The notes beneath the pieces were generated by a model, which saw only the letters and a list, made by a program, of their open reading frames with translations, had not been told where the DNA came from and did not search any database. A stretch of DNA of 64,000 nucleotides from NCBI GenBank assembly GCA_964599875.1, contig CAZRHE010000008.1:10852-74851 (forward strand). The letters run 5' to 3'. Position numbers and translations under genes: made by a program. Positions within the stretch are counted from its first letter, which is position 1; every line of letters starts with the position of its first letter. Below, piece after piece: positions 34,686 through 43,052 of this stretch. This DNA comes from RGIG4097 sp964599875 (GTDB taxonomy: Bacteria; Bacillota; Clostridia; Christensenellales; CAG-917).

Positions 34686-37100
34686 TTATGCAATCGTTCC
34701 GTCGGTACAATATACGATATATCCACCGGAATCCGTGTCACTACCGCATCCCGAATCCCAGTTTTCACCTTTTACAATTGCTCTCCATTGCGCTTTTGTG
34801 CCTTCAAAATGAATTTCAGAAAGATAACTACATGCCAATGCATATTCGCCTATGCTCGTTACACTGTCTGGAATCGTTATGCTTGTTACGTTAAAATATT
34901 GCAAAGCCATATGATTGATTTCAGTTATCCCGTCAGGCAAAGTCAATCTTTCATCTAAAAGATTATAATCGACACCAATAAAAATCTTATCTTTGCCGTC
35001 GGTATAAATGATATATCCGTTTGCATCCGTTGAAACCTTACTCGTATATGGTGCAGTATACACAGCTTTTGCATACAATCCTACAAATCCGTTATCCCCA
35101 CTGCCTGCCGTGATTGCCAAAGAAGATTTATCGTAGACCTCTACAAGTCTATTACACTCAAAGAAAGCAAATTCACCTATTTCCGTCGCACCTTTGCCAA
35201 TCGTTACGTTGGTAAGGCTCAAACAGAAGTAAAAAGCATAATCATCAATGCTCGTCACGTTATCGGGAATAGTTACGCTTTTGAGATTAACACAATAAAT
35301 GAATGCACCCGCGCCTATTTCCGTCACTCCGTCACCTATCGTAACGTTTGATAGATTTGCGCAAGTACTAAACGCAAAATTACCTATTCTTGTCACACTG
35401 TCGGGAATATTAACGCTTGTTAGGTCCGCACAGCCGCAAAATGCATAATCCGGAATTTCCGTCACTCCGTCGGGGATAGACAAATGGCCTTCTACTTTAT
35501 TTCCTCCAACATGTAGCGTAATTGAATTTGACACGTATATTCCGTTTCTTGAAATAGCCGTGACGTTTTCGAGTCCACTTATTCCACACCATCCTGCGAC
35601 GTCGCCCGTATAATAGATATCCGTGAGATTTGAACAACCATCAAAGGCTCTCTCCTCTATGCACGTTACGCCTTTGCCTATCGTCACACTTGTGAGCCCA
35701 GTGCAATCCATGAACGCCCCAAGTGCTATAACCGTTACACTATCGGGAATTTCTACGCTTTCCAACCACGAACAGTTATTAAAAGCACCATTATCTATTC
35801 TTGCAACTCCGTCAGGTACCTTTACGTTACTGCTCGAGCCATTATATTGATAAATAGTTATACTGCCGTCTTTTTCGACGTAAGCTCTAAATTCTGTATT
35901 AAGCGATTGTTCTTTGAACGAAATTTTACACGATACTTCAACGTCACGAGCAGGCATACGAGTGTTTTCGTCCACCAAAACTCCCTCTAAATAATACTTG
36001 TAGTCATACAAATCGTTTGAAGATTTCTCCAATCTGTCAAACAGTTTTTCACCCTCCGCAAGATAAAGTTCATAACTGGTGTTGCCGTGAACTGAAACCC
36101 TATATTCTTGTCCATTCCACCAATTTGCATAGTAAGTTGCGTCTTCCCAAAGTCTTACTTCCTTGTCATAACGTTTGGAATCGCGATTTAGGTATCCGAA
36201 AGGCTCGTCGTACCAACCTTGAAAAACGTAGCCCTCTCTCGCCGTTTTCGGTGCCTCTCCGCCAATTTGTCCCAACGTCACGTTCATCTGTGAACAAGCG
36301 GTTCCGCCGTTTGAGTCGAAAGTTATAGCTACCGTCTTCTTTGACTTCGGATTGTATTTCGTCACTTGGACGCGCTTAAACAAGGACGTGTCGTCCTTTT
36401 CGTCGCCTATGAATATTTCCTTATTGCTCTTTTTGGAAAAATAATATTCGTCCGTCTGCTTGCCGAAAAAGTCGTCTTTGTAGGACAGATATATTTTGCC
36501 GTCTTTCGTCTTCCAAGTGCCCTCGGTGACGTACTCTATCCCGTCTAAATCGCCGTAATAAGTGTAATGCGTCGCAGTGAAACTGATAAACTCATTGGGA
36601 TTGTCTACGTTGTAGTACACGCCGCGCACGCCTATGAAGCAAACCATAAGCGTTATTGCGGTTATTAGAACGAGCACGCAGGGTAAACAAACTTTAAGTC
36701 CCCACTTTTTGAGCCATTGCCCCACTTTGGACTCCGCAAATTTCGTGAAAGCCTGCTTTATATCCGCTCCGCCGCGGTTATTGCCCGCCGCTTGCTTTTT
36801 CTCCATTTCGGCGATACGCGCTTTCAACGCCTCGATTTCGTCGTTTTTGTCGTTCGTCGCAGGCTTTTGAACGGGAGCCTCTTCCAGTTTAACGTTCAAA
36901 AATTCGTCTTCCTCGTTTTTCACGGGAGCAACCACGGGCGCAACCGCTCTGTTTACGGGCGGAGAGCCTACGTGCGGTGGCGTTCCGTTCTTTATAGGCG
37001 CCGTATCCGAAGTCTTTCTTCTAAAAACCGCTTTGCAATTCTCGCAAACGAATTGGCTTTCGTATGCTACAAGGTTTCCGCCACATTTCGGGCATTTCAT
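34686..37100 (-). CDS. Membrane-anchored zinc-ribbon / InlB_B / BspA-type LRR protein
   Basis: The 804-residue protein is built in order as follows. A zinc ribbon at the N-terminus has Cys3, 6, 19 and 22 (CPKCGGN...CENC). A linker with a short coiled coil follows near 88-103, then one membrane helix at about 137-158. A beta-rich domain comes next, then an InlB_B/Listeria-Bacteroides repeat (ITFDSNGG...GYVFQGWYDEP, about 255-330). The protein ends in a long run of BspA-type LRR_5 repeats (units like IPDSVTVIALGAFMDCTGL) from about 425 to the end. The zinc ribbon would be cytoplasmic and the LRRs outside, a type II arrangement. BspA-type LRRs commonly mediate surface contacts. AGGAGGGG lies 8 nt before the ATG. 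Short repeats and a dyad upstream suggest regulation. Confidence 0.88.
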   Translation of the reverse strand: MKCPKCGGNLVAYESQFVCENCKAVFRRKTSDTAPIKNGTPPHVGSPPVNRAVAPVVAPVKNEEDEFLNVKLEEAPVQKPATNDKNDEIEALKARIAEMEKKQAAGNNRGGADIKQAFTKFAESKVGQWLKKWGLKVCLPCVLVLITAITLMVCFIGVRGVYYNVDNPNEFISFTATHYTYYGDLDGIEYVTEGTWKTKDGKIYLSYKDDFFGKQTDEYYFSKKSNKEIFIGDEKDDTSLFKRVQVTKYNPKSKKTVAITFDSNGGTACSQMNVTLGQIGGEAPKTAREGYVFQGWYDEPFGYLNRDSKRYDKEVRLWEDATYYANWWNGQEYRVSVHGNTSYELYLAEGEKLFDRLEKSSNDLYDYKYYLEGVLVDENTRMPARDVEVSCKISFKEQSLNTEFRAYVEKDGSITIYQYNGSSSNVKVPDGVARIDNGAFNNCSWLESVEIPDSVTVIALGAFMDCTGLTSVTIGKGVTCIEERAFDGCSNLTDIYYTGDVAGWCGISGLENVTAISRNGIYVSNSITLHVGGNKVEGHLSIPDGVTEIPDYAFCGCADLTSVNIPDSVTRIGNFAFSTCANLSNVTIGDGVTEIGAGAFIYCVNLKSVTIPDNVTSIDDYAFYFCLSLTNVTIGKGATEIGEFAFFECNRLVEVYDKSSLAITAGSGDNGFVGLYAKAVYTAPYTSKVSTDANGYIIYTDGKDKIFIGVDYNLLDERLTLPDGITEINHMALQYFNVTSITIPDSVTSIGEYALACSYLSEIHFEGTKAQWRAIVKGENWDSGCGSDTDSGGYIVYCTDGTIA

Positions 37101-37236
37101 AATTTTCCCCTCCTAAAAAACGTAGAGCGCAGAGTTTTAACAATCCAGAGCAATATCCTCTCGTTTTGCAATCGAAAAAACCGATAGCAGTTGGAGATTT
37201 TTGCCTCTTGATTTTGTCTTTACTCTCCGTTTATTC

Positions 37237-37419
37237 GATGAACAAATTGCATAGCAAAACGTGCATCGATTATAGTATTCGATGCACAAAATACGTGATT
37301 TTGTTCATAAATCAACCTGCACGATGCACAAAATGGCGCGAAAAAATCGATTTGTATTGACAATAAATATTTATTAACTTAAAATAAATGCATCGAATAC
37401 TATATTAGGTGCACAAAAT
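37237..37419. promoter_or_regulatory. Array of short operator-like repeats upstream of the LRR gene
   Basis: Variants of GATGCACAAAAT occur at 37237-37248 (GATGAACAAATT), 37281-37292, 37323-37334 and 37408-37419 (GGTGCACAAAAT), plus an inverted variant near 37295-37307. A perfect dyad, GTGCATCGA (37261-37269) and TCGATGCAC (37279-37287), overlaps a minus-strand TATAAT (37269-37274) that could be the LRR gene's -10. A 16-bp inverted copy, 37271-37286 against 37389-37404, also spans the array. This looks like binding sites for one regulator. It fills most of the 37101-37532 gap. Confidence 0.5.
37357..37385 (+). promoter_or_regulatory. Plus-strand promoter within the operator array
   Basis: TTGACA (37357-37362), 17-bp spacer, TAAAAT (37380-37385). 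Nothing coding lies downstream before a terminator, so it would make only a very short RNA. Confidence 0.5.
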
Positions 37420-37444
37420 TACACGGCGGTTTGCCGTGTTTTTT
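37392..37444 (+). ncRNA. Possible short RNA of about 53 nt
   Basis: The transcript predicted from the promoter at 37357-37385 would start near 37392 and end at a hairpin, ACACGGC / GCCGTGT (37421-37439), followed by T5. No known RNA family is recognised. It could equally be a 3' relic or a decoy for the regulator that binds the array, since it carries one copy of the repeat. Confidence 0.3.
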
Positions 37445-37484
37445 ATTGTCAATAGCCATCATTTTTCACTTTTACTTCTTACTT

Positions 37485-37514
37485 AAAAACACAGCCCGCA
37501 TAGGCTGTGTTTTT
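37485..37514. terminator. Terminator of the condensation-protein cluster
   Basis: AAAAACACAGCC / GGCTGTGTTTTT (12-bp stem, 6-nt loop) lies 18 bp past the stop of the four-helix membrane protein gene and carries a U-tract in either direction. Confidence 0.8.
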
Positions 37515-37532
37515 GTGATTTTGTCGATTCTT

Positions 37533-38180
37533 TTACTCACGTTCTTTTTCTTCTGCGGTTTCTTGTTTCTTTTCAGGGTGCGAATCGGCGGTTTCCGTAC
37601 TGTAAATCTTGGATAGCACTTTTCCGCGGAATTTGTCGTTTTTGCTCTTGCCGTTGACGAATGTGACCGCCTGCACGACCATGTTTTTGCCCCTATGCTT
37701 CATAACCGCTTTCATCACGATTAGCGCGATTTGCACCGCAAGTTGCACGACGGTTATGATGAGATATACGACCACTATCGCGATTTGTTTCGCCTCTTCA
37801 AGTCCGCCGTTTTTCGCAATACCCGCCATCGACACAATCGTTATGACGAGGAATAAGATTCCTACAAGGTATTTGAATATCTTAATACTCTTTTTATATA
37901 TACCGAGAGCCTTCTTCCCGCCTTTTGCGTCCTTGTTGTCGATTGCGATGCCGATGATGACGACGAATGCCACCACCCAGGCGACGAGCAATATAACAAG
38001 TGCAATGCTGAATTCGGACGGCACCCATTTGCGAGATATGAAATATATCACCATGACTATGGTGTATATGACGCTTATTATAGACCATACGAAAGAGAAA
38101 GTTTCCGTCGCCTTATGCGACTTATACACTTTCGTGACTTCGAGTGCGTCGTCTGCGGTTGTCTTATCTCGTTTTTTCAT
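37533..38180 (-). CDS. Membrane protein with four predicted TM helices
   Basis: The protein is about 215 residues. Hydrophobic segments lie near residues 30-50, 58-82, 104-125 and 134-160, between a basic N-terminus and a charged tail rich in Lys and Glu. No family is recognised. The start is ambiguous: ATG at 38180 or TTG at 38186. Either lies inside the 3' end of the upstream condensation-type gene (stop at 38164), an overlap of 17-23 nt with no clear Shine-Dalgarno, so expression probably depends on translational coupling. That coupling suggests it works with the acyltransferase-like protein. Confidence 0.7.
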   Translation of the reverse strand: MKKRDKTTADDALEVTKVYKSHKATETFSFVWSIISVIYTIVMVIYFISRKWVPSEFSIALVILLVAWVVAFVVIIGIAIDNKDAKGGKKALGIYKKSIKIFKYLVGILFLVITIVSMAGIAKNGGLEEAKQIAIVVVYLIITVVQLAVQIALIVMKAVMKHRGKNMVVQAVTFVNGKSKNDKFRGKVLSKIYSTETADSHPEKKQETAEEKERE

Positions 38181-39462
38181 ACTCAATCAACTCGTCGATA
38201 TTTCTTTCAAGCATATCGAAAAACTTGTTTATTACAATATCGTCGTCCGCGTTTCCGCATATCGCTATCGAAAACGTGACCGCGTTTTCAAACGTAATCA
38301 AGGCAAGTTGCATATAAGGCTTGCTCTTTATCGCACCAGTATACCAGCCGTCGTAAGGGAGCGCGTCCCCCATGCGGTATTGTTCGGGTATTATCGAGCC
38401 TATGTTGCTCATGCCTATATACGGATTCGTGTAGCCGATTTTTATAGCCGCCTCGCTCATGAAATGAGGCAATATCGTATATGCGAGGTTAAGAAGGGGT
38501 ATGCCGTAAAGCCCCAAAAACTTATCAGACTTATTCCCTTTCATCGCCTCCGCAACTCTTTCAAGGGTTTCTTCGACGTTTCCGCCCACGCCGTGCAGAG
38601 TGCAGGACATAAATCCCGTATGATTGGTGAGCCCGGTTTCCGCTCCGCCTTCCTTCAAATGCCGACGAAGGTCAACCATACTTTGTACGGTGAGGTCGTC
38701 ATTTTCGCCGAGTCCGATGATTTCAAACAGCGCGCGGAAATAGACCGCAAGCATGACGTCGTTGAGGGTGTATCCCATCCGCTTTCCCGCAAGTCTTAAC
38801 GCACCGAATTTCTCCCCGTTCAACTTTCGCCTTACGACGCGATTGACGTCTTCTTTTCTCGGCTCGGTAAGCGGGAAAAGATGTTTGCATTTCACTGCGC
38901 TTACGTTCTTGTATAGCCCTCTCGCGACCTTTTCGTCCTCTTCGTTCATAGACGAATATATCATGCTATAATCGCGAGAACCGTGTTTTATCTGCATGTT
39001 TTGGTTGCCTAAAGTCAGTTTTGTGTAGTTTGCGCACAATGTCGTCACAAAATATTTAAAGTCCCCGCCGTCGAAACACATGTGGTTGGACACCATAATA
39101 AAAGCCGTCTTATCTCCGTGATAAAACAACGCGATTTGCACTTGCACGTTTTTGTCTATGGGGATTCTTTGGGTGACGAATTCGTCCACTTCCTCATCCA
39201 AATCATCAACCTCTTTTGCGGTAATCACGTCCCATACGTCGTAATCCTCGACCGTCCAATAAGGCTTTATCGGGTCGTTGTGGTACGTGCTGTGCAATAC
39301 GGGCACGTTGTCCATTTGAAAGCGCAAGGCCTTTGCAAACAAGTCCTTGTCTATGCGCCCGTCGAAATACAGCACGCAATGCATCATTCTGTCGTAATAG
39401 TTGCGGAAGAGATATTGCGTCTTATCCCAAAGTTCCGCCTTAAGCCTTTCTTTCATATACAC
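38164..39462 (-). CDS. Stand-alone condensation-domain-type acyltransferase, copy 2
   Basis: The 432-residue protein resembles a single NRPS condensation domain or PapA/alcohol-acetyltransferase: VSNHMCFDGGDFKYF (about 127-141) is the HxxxDGG form of the HHxxxDG catalytic motif. Further downstream are the helix GYTLNDVMLAVYFRAL and VDLRRHL, a typical second landmark. It is a close paralogue of the next gene upstream. No adjoining adenylation or carrier domains are present, so it may transfer an acyl group from CoA to a free acceptor. A GTG start at 39462 has AGGA 6 nt upstream; the ATG at 39456 is too far for that site. Its end overlaps the four-helix membrane protein gene. Confidence 0.78.
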   Translation of the reverse strand: MYMKERLKAELWDKTQYLFRNYYDRMMHCVLYFDGRIDKDLFAKALRFQMDNVPVLHSTYHNDPIKPYWTVEDYDVWDVITAKEVDDLDEEVDEFVTQRIPIDKNVQVQIALFYHGDKTAFIMVSNHMCFDGGDFKYFVTTLCANYTKLTLGNQNMQIKHGSRDYSMIYSSMNEEDEKVARGLYKNVSAVKCKHLFPLTEPRKEDVNRVVRRKLNGEKFGALRLAGKRMGYTLNDVMLAVYFRALFEIIGLGENDDLTVQSMVDLRRHLKEGGAETGLTNHTGFMSCTLHGVGGNVEETLERVAEAMKGNKSDKFLGLYGIPLLNLAYTILPHFMSEAAIKIGYTNPYIGMSNIGSIIPEQYRMGDALPYDGWYTGAIKSKPYMQLALITFENAVTFSIAICGNADDDIVINKFFDMLERNIDELIEYEKTR

Positions 39463-39533
39463 TTGATTTCCTTATAAAAATTCTATCACGCCGCTCCCGA
39501 TATTGCAAACAAAAATCACAATCGCGGATAGAT

Positions 39534-39570
39534 AAAGAAACGCGCCCTCGCAAGGGGGACGCGATTCTTT
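39534..39570 (-). terminator. Hairpin between the two acyltransferase-like genes
   Basis: AAAGAA-CGCGCCC / GGG-ACGCG-TTCTTT makes a stem with a small bulge, followed by a T-rich run on the minus strand. It may reduce readthrough from the first paralogue to the second. An eight-G run (39577-39584) sits beside it. Confidence 0.55.
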
Positions 39571-39587
39571 TAATATGGGGGGGGTTA

Positions 39588-40889
39588 TTATTCTGAAATT
39601 TTGCTTTCGTTGAGGACGATGAAGTCGTCGACGTTTTTGAGAAGGATATCGAAAAATTCGTTGACTTTTTCTTCGTCCGCGTCGTTGCCTCTGATTGCGA
39701 CCGTCATGGTGACTTCGCCGTAAAGCGTCGTGAGTGCAAGTTGCATGTAGGGTTTATATTTGACCGCACCCGTCATGAAGCCGTCCTCGATATTGCAATC
39801 TCCCATTTTGAGCGCTCTGTCGTCGAGAAGCCCGATATTGCTCATGCCGATAAGCGGATTGAGATAACCGATTTTGATTGCGGTTTCGCTGATGATATAG
39901 GGGAAGACCGCGTATGCAAGTTTCAAAAGGGGTAGGCTGTACAGTCCCATATACGGGTCTTTTTTGGACTTGCGCACCGAGCGGAGCACTTCGACGAGGG
40001 TATCGTTTATGGTTTCGCCTTTTTTGTCGGTGGAGCATTGCATGAATCCCGTATGATTGGTAAGTCCCGTTTCAGCACCGCCCTCGACTATATGACGACG
40101 AAGGTCGACCATACAAGGAATGGTGAGTTTTTCATCGTCCGCAAACATTCCGATTTCATAGAGGGAGCGAATGTAGAACGCAAGCATCATATCGTTGACG
40201 GTGACGTCGAGAGCCTTGCCGATTTTTCTGACTTTGGCAAACTTATCTCTCGTTATCTTGCGACGCACGATTCTCGTCACGTCCTCGTCGGAGGGCTTGG
40301 AGAGCGGGAAGTAATGCTCGTCCTTGACTTGGCTTATGTTCTTGTACAACTTCTTTGCGGTTTCGAGTTCTTCGCCGGAGAGTTTGGAATAAACCGCGTC
40401 GTAACTGCGACTGCCCGTTTTTATGGATAAACTTCTATCCCCTGCAAGCATCTTATTGTAGTTTTCGGCAAGTTTCTTCATGAAGTATTTGAGGTCGCCG
40501 CCGTCGCAACACATATGGTTGATTATGATTGCGATTGCGTCCTTGCCGTCGTGGTGGAAGACCGCGAAACGAAGTTGCACGTTGCTGTCGACGGGAATAC
40601 TTTGGCAGATGAACGCGTTTATATCTTTCTCGACGTCCTCGCTATCCTTTTCAAGATAGAAATCCGAAAGGACGTAGTCCTCGACGGTCCAGTAAGGTTC
40701 AACTGCGTTGCCGTGAAACGCGCTGTGCAAAACGGGTTCTTTTTCAAGCGTCCAGATAAGGACTTGTTTCAATATCGAAACGTTCAACTTGCCGTCGTAA
40801 TATTGCACGCAGTGCACCATTCTGTCGTAGTAATTGCGGAATAGATATTGCATCTTATCCCAAAGTTCCGCTTTCAATATTTTTTCCAT
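39588..40889 (-). CDS. Stand-alone condensation-domain-type acyltransferase, copy 1
   Basis: The 433-residue protein shares its opening (KAELWDKMQYLFRNYYDRM) with the neighbouring copy, as well as the PYWTVEDY block, the active-site motif INHMCCDGGDLKYF, and the VDLRRH...GGAETGLTNHTGFM block. The near identity of these blocks with diverged surroundings shows an old tandem duplication. The His and Asp of the motif are intact, so both copies may be active, perhaps on different acceptors. AAAGGTG precedes the ATG at short spacing. It follows a two-half membrane protein gene by 62 bp. Confidence 0.78.
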   Translation of the reverse strand: MEKILKAELWDKMQYLFRNYYDRMVHCVQYYDGKLNVSILKQVLIWTLEKEPVLHSAFHGNAVEPYWTVEDYVLSDFYLEKDSEDVEKDINAFICQSIPVDSNVQLRFAVFHHDGKDAIAIIINHMCCDGGDLKYFMKKLAENYNKMLAGDRSLSIKTGSRSYDAVYSKLSGEELETAKKLYKNISQVKDEHYFPLSKPSDEDVTRIVRRKITRDKFAKVRKIGKALDVTVNDMMLAFYIRSLYEIGMFADDEKLTIPCMVDLRRHIVEGGAETGLTNHTGFMQCSTDKKGETINDTLVEVLRSVRKSKKDPYMGLYSLPLLKLAYAVFPYIISETAIKIGYLNPLIGMSNIGLLDDRALKMGDCNIEDGFMTGAVKYKPYMQLALTTLYGEVTMTVAIRGNDADEEKVNEFFDILLKNVDDFIVLNESKISE

Positions 40890-40951
40890 AACACACCTTT
40901 ATCGCTACGATTTGCGTTTGTAAACCGTCGTTTACGTCGATTTTCTATTGA

Positions 40952-41797
40952 TTAGTCTTTCCAAGTCGTGTAGTAGGATTCGTCCTCTTTCACGTGCTTT
41001 TTGTTGATTTTTTCGTTTTCTTTTTCTTCGTTCTTCTTGTTGCGGATTGCGACGAACGCGATGAGTTCGCCGATTGCAAACAACACGCCGACGAGGCAAA
41101 GGAGCCAAGTGGGATGCCATGCGTGCGTAACTATTCCGAGAATGACGTAGAGCATCACGAAGAAGATTTCGACGAAGATAGGAAGTTCGATGAATTTGAA
41201 TTTATTCATGGTCACGAACGCTATCGCGGTGTCCACTCCGAAGAGAAGCGCAACCATTGCAAGGAAGGTCATCCAAGAGCCGGCAAGTCCTACGACGAGT
41301 TGCAGAACGAGATACACGAACACGGCGACTAAAACTTCGGTCACCGCCGCCATGGCGCGAAGGATTATATATTTTTTGTTTTTGACGAGTTTGGGAACGA
41401 CGAAGCCCATTGCGGTGATTATGCCTGCGAATACGCCGCCGACCATGATGAGCCAAGTGGGATGCCATACGTTCGCCGCAAAACCTACGATGAGATAAGT
41501 GAGGGTAAGCACTGCCGCAACCGCAACCGCGATGACTGCGCCGAGGCTGACTTTTCTCTTGACGGAATCCGTCTTGACTTCTCTTTCGTCGAATTCTTTA
41601 AGGGTCGCTTGGAAGTCGCCGAGTTCGTCTATGCAAGTGAGATAAACGAGTTCTTCGTCGTCAATGCCCTTTATTTTGAGTTCTTGCGCTCTGTCCATAA
41701 GGTTTTGCAAGGTTTCTTCTCTAAATTGCATTGCCGCATAAGTCGGGCGGATGCTTCTGAATTGTTCTTCAAGATACTTTTTGAATTTCTCTTTCAT
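40952..41797 (-). CDS. Membrane protein with HAAS-like N-terminus and duplicated TM half
   Basis: The 281-residue protein has a helical, charged first 70 residues (DRAQELKIKGIDDEELVYLTCIDELGD) that resembles the HAAS/permease-prefix helices found in DUF1700-like proteins. After that come about six or seven hydrophobic helices. The segment xxWHPTWL followed by a helix appears twice (near residues 111 and 227), showing an internal duplication. The C-terminus is a long charged tail. Function is unknown. It leads the cluster with the two condensation-type proteins on the same strand. Confidence 0.7.
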   Translation of the reverse strand: MKEKFKKYLEEQFRSIRPTYAAMQFREETLQNLMDRAQELKIKGIDDEELVYLTCIDELGDFQATLKEFDEREVKTDSVKRKVSLGAVIAVAVAAVLTLTYLIVGFAANVWHPTWLIMVGGVFAGIITAMGFVVPKLVKNKKYIILRAMAAVTEVLVAVFVYLVLQLVVGLAGSWMTFLAMVALLFGVDTAIAFVTMNKFKFIELPIFVEIFFVMLYVILGIVTHAWHPTWLLCLVGVLFAIGELIAFVAIRNKKNEEKENEKINKKHVKEDESYYTTWKD

Positions 41798-41947
41798 GGT
41801 TTTTCATTCCTTTTCGTTGATTTCACTCTAAAAACGAATAAAGCGGATTTCGGTTACACAATTTTTCAAACTTTTTTCATAGAATGTGTTGGAAAGCGTT
41901 TTCACCCTCCTTCAGACCACCGCCGTACATATAAAAGGAGGAATGAT

Positions 41948-42649
41948 ATGAGTTGCAATTTCTTTAATTTCAGACCCAATTGTGCTTGCACGAATAATTG
42001 CCCGTATAGGCTGATTCCCGGTCCGAGAGGTCCTATGGGGCCCGCAGGGCCTATGGGAGCGCAAGGCGCGACCGGAGCGACGGGAGCGACGGGAGCAACG
42101 GGAGCAACGGGTGCGGCGGCAGGATTCGGCACTCCGACCGCAACCGCGACCGCATTGTCCGCAGGCTCTACTCCCACCGTCAGCGTAACCGCAAGCGGTC
42201 CAGATACTGCGAAGGTGTTTTCATTCGAATTCGGAATCCCCGCCGCCGCGACTACTTTCGACGCATTATATGCAAACGGGAACAGTCAGACGGTTGCCGC
42301 GGGCGGAATTATCCCCTTGACTCTTTCTGCCGCCACCGACGGCACTACTATGACGGTTTCTGACAACGCTATTACCCTTGCGGACGCGGGAATCTACGCG
42401 ATAAGTTTCGGTGCGACGGGGACTTTAAGCAACACTACGGCGGGAAATTTCTCTATCCGTCTTTACTCTAACGGCACAGGGCTCGACGACGAAATAATTT
42501 CAAACGACAGCACGTCCACCGCGACTGCGAACGTGTCGAAAACCATACTGTTCAGCGCAACTGCGGGCAACACGATTTCGATATATAGCGCGTCTGCGGA
42601 CGAGATTACGATTGCTTCCGCATATATCACCGTCGTCAAGTTGTTCTGA
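41948..42649 (+). CDS. Collagen-like (Gly-X-Y) surface protein, BclA-type
   Basis: The 233-residue protein has a Cys-rich head (residues 1-22, CNFFNFRPNCACTNNC), then GPRGPMGPAGPMGAQ running into GATGATGATGATGA (about 26-58), and a C-terminal beta-sandwich-like domain of about 170 residues rich in Thr, Ala and Ser. This is the layout of BclA-type exosporium and other bacterial collagen-like proteins: a triple-helix stem with a trimerising head. AAGGAGG at the right distance fixes the ATG at 41948. Two terminator-like arms follow. It diverges from the HAAS-like gene with a 150-bp spacer. Whether the organism sporulates cannot be judged here. Confidence 0.85.
   Translation: MSCNFFNFRPNCACTNNCPYRLIPGPRGPMGPAGPMGAQGATGATGATGATGATGAAAGFGTPTATATALSAGSTPTVSVTASGPDTAKVFSFEFGIPAAATTFDALYANGNSQTVAAGGIIPLTLSAATDGTTMTVSDNAITLADAGIYAISFGATGTLSNTTAGNFSIRLYSNGTGLDDEIISNDSTSTATANVSKTILFSATAGNTISIYSASADEITIASAYITVVKLF
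42067..42120 (+). repeat. 9-bp tandem repeats encoding Gly-Ala-Thr
   Basis: About five copies of GGAGCGACG / GGAGCAACG encode the GAT triplets of the collagen-like stem. Such in-frame 9-mers can vary in number by slippage. Confidence 0.8.
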
Positions 42650-42673
42650 CCGCTCTAAACCGCAAATATGATA

Positions 42674-42702
42674 AAGGGAACGCATTACGTCTGCGTTCCC
42701 TT
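42674..42702. terminator. Bidirectional hairpin
   Basis: AAGGGAACGCA / TGCGTTCCCTT (11-bp stem, 7-nt loop) sits between the collagen-like gene and the convergent hypothetical gene at 42732. Confidence 0.7.
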
Positions 42703-42731
42703 GATTTCGTCTTATCGCCACCTAATATGCT

Positions 42732-43052
42732 TTATGCCATTTCTACGTCGACGATTTTAATTTCTCCCGTACGCGAATCGATTTCTATTTCGATTTCGTA
42801 TCCGCCGGGTTGTTTCACCTCTATTTCGTACTTATAGTACGAATGAGCAAGATTGCTCGTATATTCGAGTTCCTTTTCAAAGTCGGTTACTATGACCTTG
42901 TCAAGACCGCTTGCCGTGTAGAAATTGTTTCTGTAATAATTAATCGCAAGTTCCTTTGCTTGCGCCTCGCCGTAGTTAACGCCCTTTTTTGCAGAGCCGA
43001 CCGCGGTGCCGAATACGCCGTTTGTGCTATCTTTATTTAATAATCCACCCAT
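42732..43052 (-). CDS. Small hypothetical protein with PepSY-like tail
   Basis: The 106-residue soluble product has a helical N-terminal half and strands at the C-terminus ending EIEIDSRTGEIKIVDVEMA, the pattern of a PepSY-type strand-turn-strand. I do not recognise a named family. Its start overlaps the end of the next upstream gene by 16 nt and lacks a clear Shine-Dalgarno, so it should be translationally coupled. Confidence 0.6.
   Translation of the reverse strand: MGGLLNKDSTNGVFGTAVGSAKKGVNYGEAQAKELAINYYRNNFYTASGLDKVIVTDFEKELEYTSNLAHSYYKYEIEVKQPGGYEIEIEIDSRTGEIKIVDVEMA

Noticed and set aside
39577..39584. Eight-G run as a phase-variation tract
   Set aside because: It lies between genes, outside any coding frame and not in a promoter spacer that I can identify.
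41856..41886. Possible sporulation sigma-K/E promoter (AC ... CATAGAATG) before the collagen-like gene
   Set aside because: Only a partial match and spacing is uncertain; not enough to call.
41462..41947. Upstream extension of the collagen-like protein
   Set aside because: It runs antisense through the HAAS-like gene; AAGGAGG sits just before 41948.
42067..42120. CRISPR-like short repeats
   Set aside because: Contiguous in-frame 9-mers encoding Gly-Ala-Thr, with no spacers.
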